A stretch of 64,000 nt of DNA from CAZAYP01 sp964489425 [NCBI: uncultured Verrucomicrobiota bacterium] (GTDB lineage Bacteria; Verrucomicrobiota; Kiritimatiellia; RZYC01), in the NCBI GenBank assembly GCA_964489425.1, contig CAZAYP010000025.1, positions 1 to 64,000 on the forward strand, in the 5' to 3' direction. A program made the position numbers and the translations under genes. Position 1 is the first letter of the stretch. Each line of letters starts with the position of its first letter. Positions 1-9,718 of this stretch are shown in pieces. The notes beneath the pieces are model-generated. The model was not told the DNA's origin. It worked only from the letters and a program-made list of their open reading frames with translations, and searched no databases.

Positions 1-1409
1 CCTGGGCCGACCTCCAGGCCCAGGCGGCCGGCGCCACCGGCGTCTGCGGCCGCCTGGCCGCGCTGCCCTGGCCGGCCGCGCCCGCCGCCGAGATCGCCCA
101 GGTGCGCCGCGCGCTGGCCGAGTACCGCGCCGCCGCCGGCGACTGGGCGGACGCGACCGACCACCTGTACAACCGGATCGTGCCGGCCCTGCGCGCGCAG
201 CAGGACGCCCTGCTGCGCCTGGCCCGGACCGCGGAGCACGACGCCTGGTCGCGGTCGGAGCAAAGCAGCGTGAACGTGGGCTGGATCATCCGGCGCACGC
301 CGCAGATGCTGCTTGGGGCGCTGCTGCTGGCCGCGGTGGCGTCCGCGGGCATCGCCTGGGCCATCACCCGGCGCGTCACGCGGCCGGTGACCCAGATCTC
401 CAACCTGCTGGCGGGTTACGCCGAGGGGCAATGGGACCTCACGCGGCGGCTGCCCGCGTTCAGCCGCGACGAGATCGGCGAGATGGCCCGCTCCTTCAAT
501 ATCTTCATTGATAAACTGCACGGCCTGGTGAAAAACATCAGCGCCGACACGCGCGCCCTGGCCGGCGCGTCCGAAGGCCTGGCCGGGACCGCCAAGACCA
601 TGGCCGCCGGCGCCCGGGAACTGGACCACCAGTCCCAGACCGTGCTCGGGACCAGCGAGAAGATGTCCGGCGACATCACCGCCATGGCGGGCGCCGCGAC
701 GTCGATGTCGCAGGCGGCCGGGTCGGTGGTGACGGCCATTGACCGGATGAACACCACGATCCAGGACGTGGCCAACAGCTGCGTGATGGGCTCGGAGATC
801 ACCCGCGAAGCGCACGCCCAGGCCCAGCACACGCGCGACATCATCACCCAGCTGCAGGCCTCGGCCCGCGACATCGTGCAGGTCGTGGAGCTGATCAACG
901 GCATCGCCGAGCAGACCAACCTGCTGGCGCTCAACGCCACGATCGAAGCCGCCAGCGCCGGCGAGGCCGGCAAGGGCTTTGCCGTGGTGGCGCACGAGGT
1001 CAAGCAACTGGCCCGCCAGAGCGCCCAGGCCATCGACCAAATCTCCCGCCAGATCCAGGCGGTGCAGAAAAGCGCCGCCAACTCCGCGGCCGCCCTGGGC
1101 AAGATTTTCGAGACCATCGAGCAGGTCAACGAGATTGCCGGCACGATCGCCTCGGCCATGGACCAGCAGGCGGGCGCCACCAACGAGATCCTGCGCAGCA
1201 TGGAAGGCGTGTCGCAAAACTCCAGCCGCCTGGCGGAGCAGGCCCACACCGCCGTGACCGACGCCGGCGCCGTGGCCACCAGCCTCCAGGCGGTAAACTC
1301 GGCCGTGCGCCAGGCCAGCGACGGCGCGCGCCAGGCCAACACCAGCTCCGTCAGCCTGGCCGCCATGTCGGCCAAGCTCAACCAGCTGGTGCAACAGTTC
1401 AAGGTGTAG
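1..1409 (+). CDS. Methyl-accepting chemotaxis protein, 5' end outside window
   Basis: Chemoreceptor that would pass a ligand signal to CheA/CheW at the inner membrane. The frame is open from base 3, so the start lies upstream; the GTG at 102 is internal. One membrane helix (about bases 300-370) is followed by a HAMP domain (about 370-525) and a long coiled-coil signalling domain to the C-terminus. The hairpin tip reads [17 protein letters not shown], followed by the usual [16 protein letters not shown]. No ligand-binding domain is visible because the N-terminus is missing. The next gene, a double receiver, begins 13 nt downstream and is probably co-transcribed. Family assignment is firm; the sensed signal is unknown. 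Confidence 0.95.
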   Translation, partial: WADLQAQAAGATGVCGRLAALPWPAAPAAEIAQVRRALAEYRAAAGDWADATDHLYNRIVPALRAQQDALLRLARTAEHDAWSRSEQSSVNVGWIIRRTPQMLLGALLLAAVASAGIAWAITRRVTRPVTQISNLLAGYAEGQWDLTRRLPAFSRDEIGEMARSFNIFIDKLHGLVKNISADTRALAGASEGLAGTAKTMAAGARELDHQSQTVLGTSEKMSGDITAMAGAATSMSQAAGSVVTAIDRMNTTIQDVANSCVMGSEITREAHAQAQHTRDIITQLQASARDIVQVVELINGIAEQTNLLALNATIEAASAGEAGKGFAVVAHEVKQLARQSAQAIDQISRQIQAVQKSAANSAAALGKIFETIEQVNEIAGTIASAMDQQAGATNEILRSMEGVSQNSSRLAEQAHTAVTDAGAVATSLQAVNSAVRQASDGARQANTSSVSLAAMSAKLNQLVQQFKV

Positions 1410-1422
1410 CGAGGGGAACCGC

Positions 1423-2238
1423 ATGCCGCACCGATCCATCATCATTGCCGACGACAGCCCGACCACCCGCAAGCTGGTGGCCCGGGACCTGGACGGGCTC
1501 GGGCCGCAGCTGCGGGAAGCCGCCGACGCCGTGCAGGTGATTGAGCTCATGAGCCAGACGCCGGGCGTGGCGCTGCTGATCCTGGATTACGAGATGCCCG
1601 GGCTCAACGCCCTGCAACTGCTGGGGGCGCTCCGCAAGCCCGGCCTGGCCGAGCGGCTGAAAAGCATGGGCAACGACAAGACGCCGATCGTCATGCTCGT
1701 GGGCAGCGACCGGCGCAGCGACCGCCTGGCCCTGTTCGAGCTGGGCATCGTGGACTTCTTTCTCAAGCCTTTCGCGCGCGGCCAGCTGCGCGCGCGCGCC
1801 CAGGCCATTCTGGATCCGCAGGCGGCGCAGCCAGCCGAGCGGACGCTGGCGATCCTCCTGGCGGAAGACAACCTGGTCAACAGCAAGCTGATCAGCAAGA
1901 TCCTGGCCGGCTGGGGTCACCACGTCAGCCTGGCCCGCCACGGCGCCGAGGCGGTGGCCCTGTTCACGGCCGCGCGCGACGGCACCGGCTTCGACATGGT
2001 CCTGACCGACATTGAGATGCCCGAGCTCGACGGCTACGGCGTGACGCGCGAGATCCGCGCGCTGGAGCAGCGCGCCGGCGCGCCGCCCACGCCCATCATC
2101 GCCATGACCGCGCACAAGACCGAGGAAGAGCAGCACAAGTGCCTGGCGATCGGGATGAACGACGTGGTCACCAAGCCGGTCCGCAAGGACGCCCTGCGCT
2201 GGTGCCTGGCCTGCTATGCCCCACCCGTTGAACCTTGA
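1423..2238 (+). CDS. Response regulator with two receiver domains
   Basis: Cytoplasmic two-component output protein of 271 residues with two tandem CheY-like receivers and no DNA-binding or enzymatic domain. Receiver 1 has acidic pair D10/D11, phospho-acceptor D55 (LILDYEMPG) and K115. Receiver 2 (about 140-265) has the acidic pair in LLAEDN, D196 (LTDIEMPELDG) and K251. In receiver 1 the switch Thr/Ser position appears to be Val (IVMLVG), whereas receiver 2 keeps MTA. The start is supported by GAGGGG just upstream. It follows a chemoreceptor by 13 nt, so it is probably a CheY-like or phosphate-sink partner of that receptor (inference). Confidence 0.9.
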   Translation: MPHRSIIIADDSPTTRKLVARDLDGLGPQLREAADAVQVIELMSQTPGVALLILDYEMPGLNALQLLGALRKPGLAERLKSMGNDKTPIVMLVGSDRRSDRLALFELGIVDFFLKPFARGQLRARAQAILDPQAAQPAERTLAILLAEDNLVNSKLISKILAGWGHHVSLARHGAEAVALFTAARDGTGFDMVLTDIEMPELDGYGVTREIRALEQRAGAPPTPIIAMTAHKTEEEQHKCLAIGMNDVVTKPVRKDALRWCLACYAPPVEP

Positions 2239-2269
2239 GCCCGTCGCAACCGCCACCCGGAGCCCCACC

Positions 2270-4759
2270 ATGAAACAGCAATTGTTCTTGGCCGTGTTTG
2301 TCATTTTGCTGCGCGCGGCATGCCCGGCGCCAGCCGCCGTGACGTTCGTGTTTAACGGCATCGACACCTGGCCTGCCCGCGCCAAAACCGCGCTGGAGGA
2401 AGCCGCCGAGGTGGTGGGCAACTGGTTCCAGGATGAAGGCGTGGTGACCATCAGCGTCTCCCAGAGTGTCAAGTGCGACGGGACGCTCGGCGGCGCGGGC
2501 AGCTCTGCCTATTCCACCAACGCCGGGTTCCAGTACACCAAGGCGCACCTGCAGGCGCTCTCGAACAGCGTGCCGGCGCCGCACGCCACGTTTGAAGCCA
2601 ACTTCTGCCCCAAGCACAACTGGGATTACCGGAACGTCATCACCGGCCGGGGCGCGGATTTCCGGGCCATGGCCATGCACGAGCTGCTGCACTGCCTGGG
2701 CTGGTTCGGGCAACTGGAAGCGGATCCCCGCGCCCTCACGAGCTGGGGAATCTGGGACCGTTATGTCACCGACAGCAGCTCCGCCGCGCTGATCAATCCG
2801 GCCACGTTTGCCTTCTATGCCGGCAAGCTGAGCGTGCTGACCGCTGTGAGCAGCGGCATGTATTTCAACGGCCCTTATGCCCGGGCAGCCAACAACGACC
2901 AGCCCGCCCGGCTGCAGACGCTCGACCCGTGGGACAACGGCAGCAGCTGCTACCACAACGCCGTCCGGGGATCCCTGATGTACATGGCCGGCGGCGGCGG
3001 CGGCATGGAGGCGCGGTCCATGAGCGCGGTCGAGTCGGCCATCATGCAGGACCTCGGCTACACCCTCACCGCGTCCACCGAGTTCGCCGCGCCGCAGCGC
3101 ACCGTGACCGAGCCCGACGCTGAGGCCGACCGGCGGGCGGGGTTGGCGCGCGCGGCCGTGCTGACCAACTGGGTGGACGTCGTCATCGTGCGCCACGGCA
3201 ACACGCAGGGTCCCGGCAGCGTGGACTACCGCACCGTGCCGCAAGGCGGCAAGGGCTGGGCCGGGGAAGGCCGCAACTACCTGGCGGCCAGCGGCACCAT
3301 GAGCTTTGCGGCCGGCATGGTGACCGGCCAGTTCCAGGTGGCGGTGCTGTCCGACACCAACCTGGGCGCCACGGTGCAGCAGGTGCTGCTGACCCTGCGC
3401 AACCCGCAGGGCGGCCTGGTGCTCAACGGGTTCACCAACATGCTGATCAACATTTTCAACGAGAACGGCGGTCCGCGCCAGACGCTGCTGCGCGAGGAGT
3501 TCAGCCAGCCGCAGATTCCCGCCGGCTGGCGCGTGGAAACCAACGACGACGAAACTGCCTACTGGCGCTGCGACAACCCGGCCGGCCGTCCCAACCAGAC
3601 CGGCGGCCGCGCCGGTTTTGCGATCGCCGACAGCGCCCAGGCCGGCGCCGTGGGCATGGATACGGAGCTGATCACCCCGCCGCTTGATCTCGAGGCGTTC
3701 GATTACGTCAGCCTGGAATTCAACTACGATTACCCCTACCTGACTAATGCCTGCGATGAACTGGAGGTTGGCGTGAGCACCAACGGCATGGACGGCCCGT
3801 GGGAGATCGTCTGGTCCGCGCCGTGGATCGAGTTCACCCGCTGGGTGACCAACCCGGTGGTGTACCGCAGCGGCAACTACACCGGCCCCAGGGCGGAACG
3901 CGTGGACATCACCGAAGAGGTCGATGAATCCACCAACGTGCTCATCCGCTTCCACTATTATTCCGCCACCAACGCCACCTGGTTCGCCCTGGACAACGTG
4001 CGCGTGTTCGGCTACGTCGATTACGAGGATCGCACCAACGACGTTCCCGGCGAGCTCCCGGCCTGGTGGCAGGAACTGTACTTCGCGGGCGATCCCACCA
4101 ACCAGCCGGACACGGACGCCGACCATGATGGTTATGACAACCTGGCCGAAATGATCGCCGGCACGGATCCCACGGACCAGGAAGACCTGCCGGAAATCGA
4201 GGGGGTGGACACCACCGCGGACACGCAGGCACCCTACTTCTTCGCGCAGGCCGGGCGGACCTACCGGCTGTCTTATTCCAACCTGGTCACGGGCGGCTGG
4301 TCGCTGCTGGCGGCCGGCCTGCAGGCCGACTCCGACTACATCACGCTCACCAACCCCCAGGCCGCCAGCGCGGTGTACCGCCTCGAAATTTCCGATTTTG
4401 GCCAGACCAACCGGGTGTACGCATTCTACGCGGTCACCAACCGGCCGCCGGTGCCGGCCGACCTGACCGCCTCGGCAGGCACGTTCCCAGACCGCGTGCG
4501 CCTGGCCTGGACCAACGCGGCCGCGGCATGGAAGTACGAGATCCGGCGCAACTCCAGCAACCATCTCGGCAGCGCCCAAAGCCTCGGCCGGGTGACCGCC
4601 AGCCCCAGCGACGACTTGGGCGTGACGCCGCAGACCACCTACTATTACTGGGTCCAGGCGCTGGACGCCCTGGATGCTGCCGGCTCGGGCTTCGGCCCGG
4701 CGGCGGCGGGGTCCGCGGGCGGCGGCACCGCCCTGCCCTGGCTGATGCTGCTGCAATAA
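2270..4759 (+). CDS. Secreted HExxH protein with Calx-beta, jelly-roll and FN3-like domains
   Basis: Large exported protein of 829 residues. ATG at 2270 gives a clean signal peptide (MKQQLFLAVFVILL...CPAPAA); an in-frame ATG at 2216 would add 18 non-signal residues. An N-terminal domain (about 25-280) carries HELLH at 137-141 and ends in a metalloprotease-like segment, SLMYMAGGGGG then MQDLGY. A Calx-beta-like region follows (about 295-400), then a beta-rich MAM-like domain (about 410-590), a calcium-binding-type DTDADHDGYDN linker after WWQELYFAGDP (about 600-640), and an FN3-like domain near the C-terminus. The residue three positions after the HELLHxxG glycine, where metzincins place a third zinc ligand, is Gly, so protease activity is uncertain. 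The linker style is frequent in Verrucomicrobia-type secreted proteins. Confidence 0.75.
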   Translation: MKQQLFLAVFVILLRAACPAPAAVTFVFNGIDTWPARAKTALEEAAEVVGNWFQDEGVVTISVSQSVKCDGTLGGAGSSAYSTNAGFQYTKAHLQALSNSVPAPHATFEANFCPKHNWDYRNVITGRGADFRAMAMHELLHCLGWFGQLEADPRALTSWGIWDRYVTDSSSAALINPATFAFYAGKLSVLTAVSSGMYFNGPYARAANNDQPARLQTLDPWDNGSSCYHNAVRGSLMYMAGGGGGMEARSMSAVESAIMQDLGYTLTASTEFAAPQRTVTEPDAEADRRAGLARAAVLTNWVDVVIVRHGNTQGPGSVDYRTVPQGGKGWAGEGRNYLAASGTMSFAAGMVTGQFQVAVLSDTNLGATVQQVLLTLRNPQGGLVLNGFTNMLINIFNENGGPRQTLLREEFSQPQIPAGWRVETNDDETAYWRCDNPAGRPNQTGGRAGFAIADSAQAGAVGMDTELITPPLDLEAFDYVSLEFNYDYPYLTNACDELEVGVSTNGMDGPWEIVWSAPWIEFTRWVTNPVVYRSGNYTGPRAERVDITEEVDESTNVLIRFHYYSATNATWFALDNVRVFGYVDYEDRTNDVPGELPAWWQELYFAGDPTNQPDTDADHDGYDNLAEMIAGTDPTDQEDLPEIEGVDTTADTQAPYFFAQAGRTYRLSYSNLVTGGWSLLAAGLQADSDYITLTNPQAASAVYRLEISDFGQTNRVYAFYAVTNRPPVPADLTASAGTFPDRVRLAWTNAAAAWKYEIRRNSSNHLGSAQSLGRVTASPSDDLGVTPQTTYYYWVQALDALDAAGSGFGPAAAGSAGGGTALPWLMLLQ

Positions 4760-4797
4760 CCAACCGCCCGCGGCATACCCGGGCAAAGGAGCGAACC

Positions 4798-5145
4798 ATG
4801 AAAATCGTCAGCTTGGATCAAGTGGAACGTGCGCCGGTCACGGCGGAAGGCGCCAAGGGCGCGTGGCGGCAGCTGATGCTGGGGCGCGCGGATGGCGCGC
4901 CGACTGTCTCGTTCCGCGTGTTCACCCTCGAGCCCGGCGGCCACACCCCGTACCACACGCATGCCGCGGAGCACATGAACTACATCATCGAAGGCCAGGG
5001 TTGCCTGGTGGACGAGCAAGGCCGCGAGCACCCGGTCAAGGCCGGGGATTTCGCGTTCGTGCCTTCGCAGACGCGTCACCAGTACCGCAACCAGGGCACG
5101 GGCCTGTTCAAGATGATCTGCGCCGTGCCCAAGGAATACGAGTAA
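4798..5145 (+). CDS. Small single-domain cupin protein
   Basis: 115-residue cytoplasmic cupin. The first cupin motif is HTPYHTHAAEHMNYIIEGQG, with three His and one Glu positioned as metal ligands; the second is FAFVPSQTRHQYRN. The ATG at 4798 follows AAAGGAG at good spacing. Single-domain cupins of this length bind a divalent metal and include sugar isomerases, dioxygenases and quercetinase-like enzymes, but nothing here singles out a substrate. It is separated by about 40 nt from the secreted protein upstream and faces the U32 peptidase gene. Confidence 0.85.
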   Translation: MKIVSLDQVERAPVTAEGAKGAWRQLMLGRADGAPTVSFRVFTLEPGGHTPYHTHAAEHMNYIIEGQGCLVDEQGREHPVKAGDFAFVPSQTRHQYRNQGTGLFKMICAVPKEYE

Positions 5146-5160
5146 CGCCGCGCAGGACGT

Positions 5161-7599
5161 TCAGCCGGCTTGCGTCAGCCGGCGCCAGGCCGCGGCCACC
5201 GCCGCTGGATCGTGGGCGCGCCAGAGGAAATCCGCGCGGAACCGGCTGGCGCCGGCCGCCTGCCACGTAGCCAGCTCGCGCCGGCGGTCCACGGCCTCGG
5301 CCGCCAGCGTGATGGACCGGCACTGCCGCGACACCACGCGCACCTGCTCGCCGGCCGCGGAAACCAGCTCCAGTTCACCCGCCGCGCAGGTGCCGGCGCC
5401 CGGGCACGACCCGGCCAGCCCCGCGATCACGCAGTTTTCGGAGATGAACAGCAGCGGGTCATGGTACGCCAGCAGCACGGCCCGGTCCCCGAACTCGGCG
5501 ACCAGGCTCTCGGCGTTGGCGGGATCGTCGTCCGGCATCAGGGTGAAACGGGTCGCGCCGCGATCCAGCATCTCGCGCGCCGCCGCCCGGTTGGCGACAT
5601 AAACCGGCCAGTCCAGCGCCACGTCCAGGGCGTCGCCGCCGCCCAGCTCCCGCAGCAGGGTCCACCCGGACAGGTTGCCGATCTCCCAGCGGGTCCACCC
5701 TTCGCGCAGCAGGTCGCCCACCTGCATCGCCAAGTCTTCGTGTTCCCACGCCCGGGTAATCATGGGCAGGGCCAGGCGGATGCGCGCGGGGTCCAGGCGC
5801 GCCGCCCAAGCCTTCAGCGCTTCGGCGGCGCCCGCCACGGCCAGGGCCGAGGTATCGACGATCAGCTCGGCCACCGCACTCCAATCCTCCGCGCCAAAGG
5901 CGGCCAGGTGGTTGGGGTGGTCGATTTTCAGCAACCATTGACGCGCGCCCGGCACCGCTGCGGACGCAGCCGGCGGGCGGCACTCCCGGGCCTCGAGGTT
6001 TGCCAGGTGCGCCGCCTGCGCAACCTGGCGCTCGTTTTCGAGCGCCGCCAGGGCTTCGCGGCGCAGGTCGTTCAAGATCGATACCGGCACAAAAAGCCCG
6101 GCGGGGTTGTCCAGCGCCAGGTCGTCCAGGCGGAACGCCGTGTCGCCGAGCTTGCCGAACGCGGCACGAGCGGCGGCGGCCAGGGTCTCCGGCTGGCGGG
6201 CCGCGGTCAGGGCTGCGGCCCGGGCGACCGCCACTTCCAGGGAAGTCTCGTGGCCGCCCCGCGCCGGGGCCATGGCCTGCACGTGGATGCCTTCCGGCGC
6301 CAGGGCCACGCGCACGCGGATCGGGCGGCGTACCGCGAAATCCGCGGGCCGCGGCCGGGAAAACTCATGACTGCGCTTGACCGCCTGCGACGAGGAGCAG
6401 TAAACCACCGCGTCCACCGGCAAGCCCGGGTGCGGCTGGGGCAGGCGCACGGCCACGAGGCTGCCGGCCGGCATCTCGTGGCGCGGGCCGCGGCCGCCCC
6501 GGCCCGGGGCCGGACGAAACTCGGCCACGGCAAAACCAAACGGCTGGGCCAGGCCGGGCACATCCACCTGCAGGCCATCGTGCCATTCCAGCGCGCGCGC
6601 CGTCTTGAACTCCAGCCAGTCGCCGTCGCGGCCGCCGGGCCGCACCGCGGCCACCCGGCCAATGGGCGCGCCGCGGTGGCCCACCGTGTCGGCATCCGTC
6701 ACCCCGGCCGGATGACGGCCCTTGATGTGCAGGGTGGTCCACGGGCGGCTGAACACGGTCTGCGTATCCGCCACCAGGCGCTCCAGCTCCTCGCGCGACG
6801 GCCGCCCGTCGAGGATGGCGCGGTACAGGCGCGTCACCGTGGCGGTGTACAGGGCGCTTTTCTTGCGGCCCTCGATCTTCAGGCAAGCCACCCCGAGACG
6901 GCGCAGCTCGCGCGCCAGGTCCAGGGCGGCCAGGTCTTTCATGGAAAACGGCAGGCGGCCGGCGACGGCCGGATCGTCCGCCGGGCGGAACAGGTCGCGG
7001 CAGGGGTACGTGCACTGGCCGCGGTTGCCGCTGCGGCCCCGCAGGATGGACGAGTACAGGCAGAGCCCGCTGTACCCATAGCACAGGGCGCCGTGGATAA
7101 AGGTCTCGGTCTCGACACCGGCCCGGGCGGTGATGTCGCCGATCTCCGGCAGGGTCAACTCCCGCGCCAGGGTGACGCGCTGGAAGCCCAGGTCCCGGGC
7201 GGCCTGCGCGCCGGCCAGGCTGTGGATCGCCAGCTGGGTGCTGGCGTGGCGCTCGATCCCCGGAAAATACTCGCGCGCGAGCCGCGCCACGCCCAGGTCC
7301 TGGATGATCACCGCGTCGGCCGCGAGGTCGGCAACCGATGCCAGGGTGGCGATCACGCCGGGCAGCTCGGCGTTGCGGACGAGGGTGTTCACCGCCACGA
7401 AGACGCGCCGGCGCGGCGTCATGCTGTGGGCATACGCGACGATCCGCCCCAGCTCAGCGGGCGTGAAGTTGACCGCCCCGGCGCGCGCCGAGAACTGGCG
7501 CAACCCCAGGTAAATGGCGTCCGCGCCAAAGTGCAGGGCCGCGTACCCGGCCTCGGGGTCGCCGGCCGGCGCCAGCAGTTCTATGGTGCGTTGGGTCAT
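5161..7599 (-). CDS. Peptidase U32 family protein (RlhA/TrhP-like, long form)
   Basis: 812-residue protein. The ATG at 7599 (MTQRTIELLAPAGDPE) begins the conserved U32 TIM-barrel start; upstream in-frame residues look non-coding. The N-terminal barrel carries the signature ETFIHGALCYGYSGLCLYSS followed by GNRGQCTYPCR, whose cysteines fit the iron-sulfur site of this family. The middle part matches the longer collagenase-type U32 proteins and the C-terminus has more cysteines (GSCPGAGTC). Known members RlhA and TrhP hydroxylate 23S rRNA or tRNA uridine using prephenate; others were called collagenases. An RNA hydroxylation role is therefore more likely than proteolysis, but the substrate cannot be read from sequence. 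Divergent from the sigma factor gene. Confidence 0.88.
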   Translation of the reverse strand: MTQRTIELLAPAGDPEAGYAALHFGADAIYLGLRQFSARAGAVNFTPAELGRIVAYAHSMTPRRRVFVAVNTLVRNAELPGVIATLASVADLAADAVIIQDLGVARLAREYFPGIERHASTQLAIHSLAGAQAARDLGFQRVTLARELTLPEIGDITARAGVETETFIHGALCYGYSGLCLYSSILRGRSGNRGQCTYPCRDLFRPADDPAVAGRLPFSMKDLAALDLARELRRLGVACLKIEGRKKSALYTATVTRLYRAILDGRPSREELERLVADTQTVFSRPWTTLHIKGRHPAGVTDADTVGHRGAPIGRVAAVRPGGRDGDWLEFKTARALEWHDGLQVDVPGLAQPFGFAVAEFRPAPGRGGRGPRHEMPAGSLVAVRLPQPHPGLPVDAVVYCSSSQAVKRSHEFSRPRPADFAVRRPIRVRVALAPEGIHVQAMAPARGGHETSLEVAVARAAALTAARQPETLAAAARAAFGKLGDTAFRLDDLALDNPAGLFVPVSILNDLRREALAALENERQVAQAAHLANLEARECRPPAASAAVPGARQWLLKIDHPNHLAAFGAEDWSAVAELIVDTSALAVAGAAEALKAWAARLDPARIRLALPMITRAWEHEDLAMQVGDLLREGWTRWEIGNLSGWTLLRELGGGDALDVALDWPVYVANRAAAREMLDRGATRFTLMPDDDPANAESLVAEFGDRAVLLAYHDPLLFISENCVIAGLAGSCPGAGTCAAGELELVSAAGEQVRVVSRQCRSITLAAEAVDRRRELATWQAAGASRFRADFLWRAHDPAAVAAAWRRLTQAG

Positions 7600-7808
7600 G
7601 GTTGCCCGGCGCTTGACGGCGCCGTGGATGCCCACCGTAGCACGCCACGACCCGCTTGACCAGCCGGCTGGAAATATTTTTCTGGAAGAGGCTGGCCATG
7701 CGCGGCGAAATATCATATCCATGACCAAGGGCGTGTTGCCGTCCCAACGGTTGAAATGTGACGCAAGCACCATCAGTCTTGAACAAATGCCGGCAGGAGC
7801 TGCAAGCG

Positions 7809-8828
7809 ATGGCCAAGGGCCTGCCCTTTGATCCCATTGTCATCCCCGAGTTCCGCGCGCGCGACTACGCCCCGGTGCGCGTGCGCCAGAAGCGCACGTA
7901 CCCGCGGCGGGACCGCGAGATGCTCTCGATCAGCAACTTCCTGGTCGAGCGCGGCATGGTGGACCTGCTGACGCCGGAACAGACCCAGCAGCTGTTCAAG
8001 GAAATCCACTGGTGCGCGTACCAGGTGCACAAGCTGGCGCGGCGGCGCTACCTCAACGCGCGCGCCGTGCGAGCCGCGCTGGTGCAAGCGCGCCAGTACA
8101 TCTCCGAGATCGAGGCTGCGGAGGAAGAGCTGTTCATCGCCAACCGGCGGCTGGTGGTCAGCTGCGCCAAGCCGTTTTTCTGGATCGGCCAGGTCTGGTT
8201 CTCGGACTTCCTGCAGGAAGGATCCAAGGCCCTCACCCACGCCGCGCGCAAGTACGACTTCACCCGCGGCACGCCGTTCTACGCTTACGCCCAGATGGCC
8301 GTGCGCAACCGCCTGCGCAACTACTTCCGCGACCACGTGCGCGCCGGCAGCATCGGCATCCGGCCCACCCGGGAAATGATCGCCATCAAGACCCTGATGG
8401 ACGAGTGGAAGACCAAGCATACCTCCGATCCGGACCTCAGCGTCATCGCGCGCCTGACCGGGCTGCCGATCGAGCGGGTGCAGAAAACCATGCCGTTTAT
8501 CCGCCAGTGGGAAACGTTGCCGGTGCCGCCGCTGTCGCTGGACGCGGACGTGGGCGAGAACGAGAGCAGCCTGTACTCTTTCCTGATCGACCCGGATCTT
8601 GAGGAAGCCGTGGACGCGGCCCAGCGCTCCGAGGTGTGGTCGGCGATCGAGAAGCTCTCGCCGCGTGAACGCTACATCATGCGCCTGCGCTTCCTCGAAG
8701 GGCACACCCTCGAGGAGACCGGCGACATCCTCAAGCTGACCCGCGCGCGCATCAAGCAGATCCAGGACGACGCCCTGCGCAAGCTGCGCCAGATCCTGCG
8801 GCGCGGCATCAAGAATCCGCGGATGTGA
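7809..8828 (+). CDS. RNA polymerase sigma-70 family factor
   Basis: 339-residue sigma factor lacking region 1.1. Region 1.2/2 spans the first 200 residues (RDREMLSISNFLVERG, then ANRRLVVSCAKPFF and FAYA-type TPFYAYAQMAVRNRLRNYF). Region 3 follows, and region 4 (about 285-335) has LSPRERYIMRLRFLEG and a helix-turn-helix LEETGDILKLTRARIKQI. The ATG at 7809 is preferred because AGGAG lies 9 nt upstream; the ATG at 7758 would add 17 residues and has no ribosome site. The tryptophan-rich region 2 (PFFWIGQVWFSDF) departs from the usual primary-sigma core, suggesting an alternative factor. Its regulon is unknown. Confidence 0.9.
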   Translation: MAKGLPFDPIVIPEFRARDYAPVRVRQKRTYPRRDREMLSISNFLVERGMVDLLTPEQTQQLFKEIHWCAYQVHKLARRRYLNARAVRAALVQARQYISEIEAAEEELFIANRRLVVSCAKPFFWIGQVWFSDFLQEGSKALTHAARKYDFTRGTPFYAYAQMAVRNRLRNYFRDHVRAGSIGIRPTREMIAIKTLMDEWKTKHTSDPDLSVIARLTGLPIERVQKTMPFIRQWETLPVPPLSLDADVGENESSLYSFLIDPDLEEAVDAAQRSEVWSAIEKLSPRERYIMRLRFLEGHTLEETGDILKLTRARIKQIQDDALRKLRQILRRGIKNPRM

Positions 8829-8843
8829 TCCGGGCGGCCACGC

Positions 8844-9455
8844 TCAGGCCGGCCACGTCGCCGGCGCAGTCCGCAGCATCTCGGCCCAGGCCCCGCGCGC
8901 GGCTTGCAGCGCCCGGCCACGGTGCGAGACCCGGTTCTTCACTGCCGGGTCGAGCTCGGCGAACGTCTTGGTGAACCCGTCCGGCAGAAACAGGGGATCG
9001 TAGCCGAACCCGCCGCGGCCGTGCAGCTCAAACGTGATCGCGCCTTCGCAGCGGCCGTCCACCGTGCGGGATTGGCCGCTGGGGTCGGAGAGCGCCACCA
9101 CGCAGCGAAACCGGCCGCGTCGGTTGGTAACCCCGGCCAGCAACTCCAGCAGCTTGGCATTGTTGGCCCGGTAGCTGACCGGCTCGCCCGCGAACCGCGC
9201 GGACATCACCCCCGGCCGGCCACCGAGCGCATCCACCTCCAGGCCGGAATCGTCGGCCAGGGTCCACAGCCCGGCCAGCCGGGCCAGGGTCACGGCCTTC
9301 TTGACCGCGTTGGCCTCGAAGGTGGCGCCGTCCTCCTCCACGTCCGGCAGGCCGGGCACATCCGGGGCCGCGACCAGTTCCAGGCCGGGCCAGTCGAGGA
9401 TGGCGGCGATTTCGGTCAGCTTGTGGCGATTGCGCGTGGCGATCAGCAATTTCAT
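8844..9455 (-). CDS. rdgB: RdgB/HAM1 family non-canonical purine NTP pyrophosphatase
   Basis: 203-residue enzyme that hydrolyses ITP, dITP and XTP to monophosphates, keeping deaminated purines out of DNA and RNA. Start MKLLIATRNRHKLTEI contains the family's (S/T)xNxxK nucleotide-binding motif; further motifs are TLADDSGLEVDALGGRPGV and the C-terminal GFGYDPLFLPDG and SHRGRAL. Length matches the family. The ATG at 9455 is chosen because homology begins there; residues up to 9545 read back over the tRNA-Leu gene. It converges with the sigma factor gene, with 15 nt between stops. Confidence 0.95.
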   Translation of the reverse strand: MKLLIATRNRHKLTEIAAILDWPGLELVAAPDVPGLPDVEEDGATFEANAVKKAVTLARLAGLWTLADDSGLEVDALGGRPGVMSARFAGEPVSYRANNAKLLELLAGVTNRRGRFRCVVALSDPSGQSRTVDGRCEGAITFELHGRGGFGYDPLFLPDGFTKTFAELDPAVKNRVSHRGRALQAARGAWAEMLRTAPATWPA

Positions 9456-9520
9456 ATTGCACCCCGGGTTAAAAAACGATACATGCTCGAACGGAATAGG
9501 CCCATCGAAGAGATGCGGAT

Positions 9521-9606
9521 GCTCGGGTGGTGAAATGGCAGACACGCCAGCTTGAGGGGCTGGTGACCGAAAGGTCGTGCAGGTTCAACTCCTGTCCCGA
9601 GCACCA
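9521..9606 (+). tRNA. tRNA-Leu(GAG)
   Basis: An 86-nt class II tRNA. Acceptor strand GCTCGGG (9521-9527) pairs with CCCGAGC (9596-9602), followed by A and an encoded CCA. The anticodon stem CCAGC/GCTGG (9547-9551, 9559-9563) encloses loop TTGAGGG with anticodon GAG at 9554-9556. A long variable arm (TGACCGAAAGGTCG) and a T arm with GGTTCAACTCC complete the fold. It reads CTC leucine codons, which are common in this GC-rich sequence. Confidence 0.97.
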
Positions 9607-9718
9607 GTTTGTTTTTCGCGACCGCGCGGCGCCCACGTGACGACGCCCGCACCTGCGGGGCTGGTTCGTTCCATCCGCCTGGTCGTTTTTGTTTTCGGGC
9701 GCGCGGCCGGCTATTTTC

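Noticed and set aside
2168-4786. 872-codon open frame antisense to the secreted HExxH protein
   Set aside because: A GC-rich shadow: composition is Gly/Arg/His/Val-rich, no domain is seen, and the plus strand has a signal peptide and domains.
5170-7659. 829-codon plus-strand frame over the U32 gene
   Set aside because: Antisense shadow with Arg/Gln/Gly-rich text; the minus strand carries the U32 signature and correct start.
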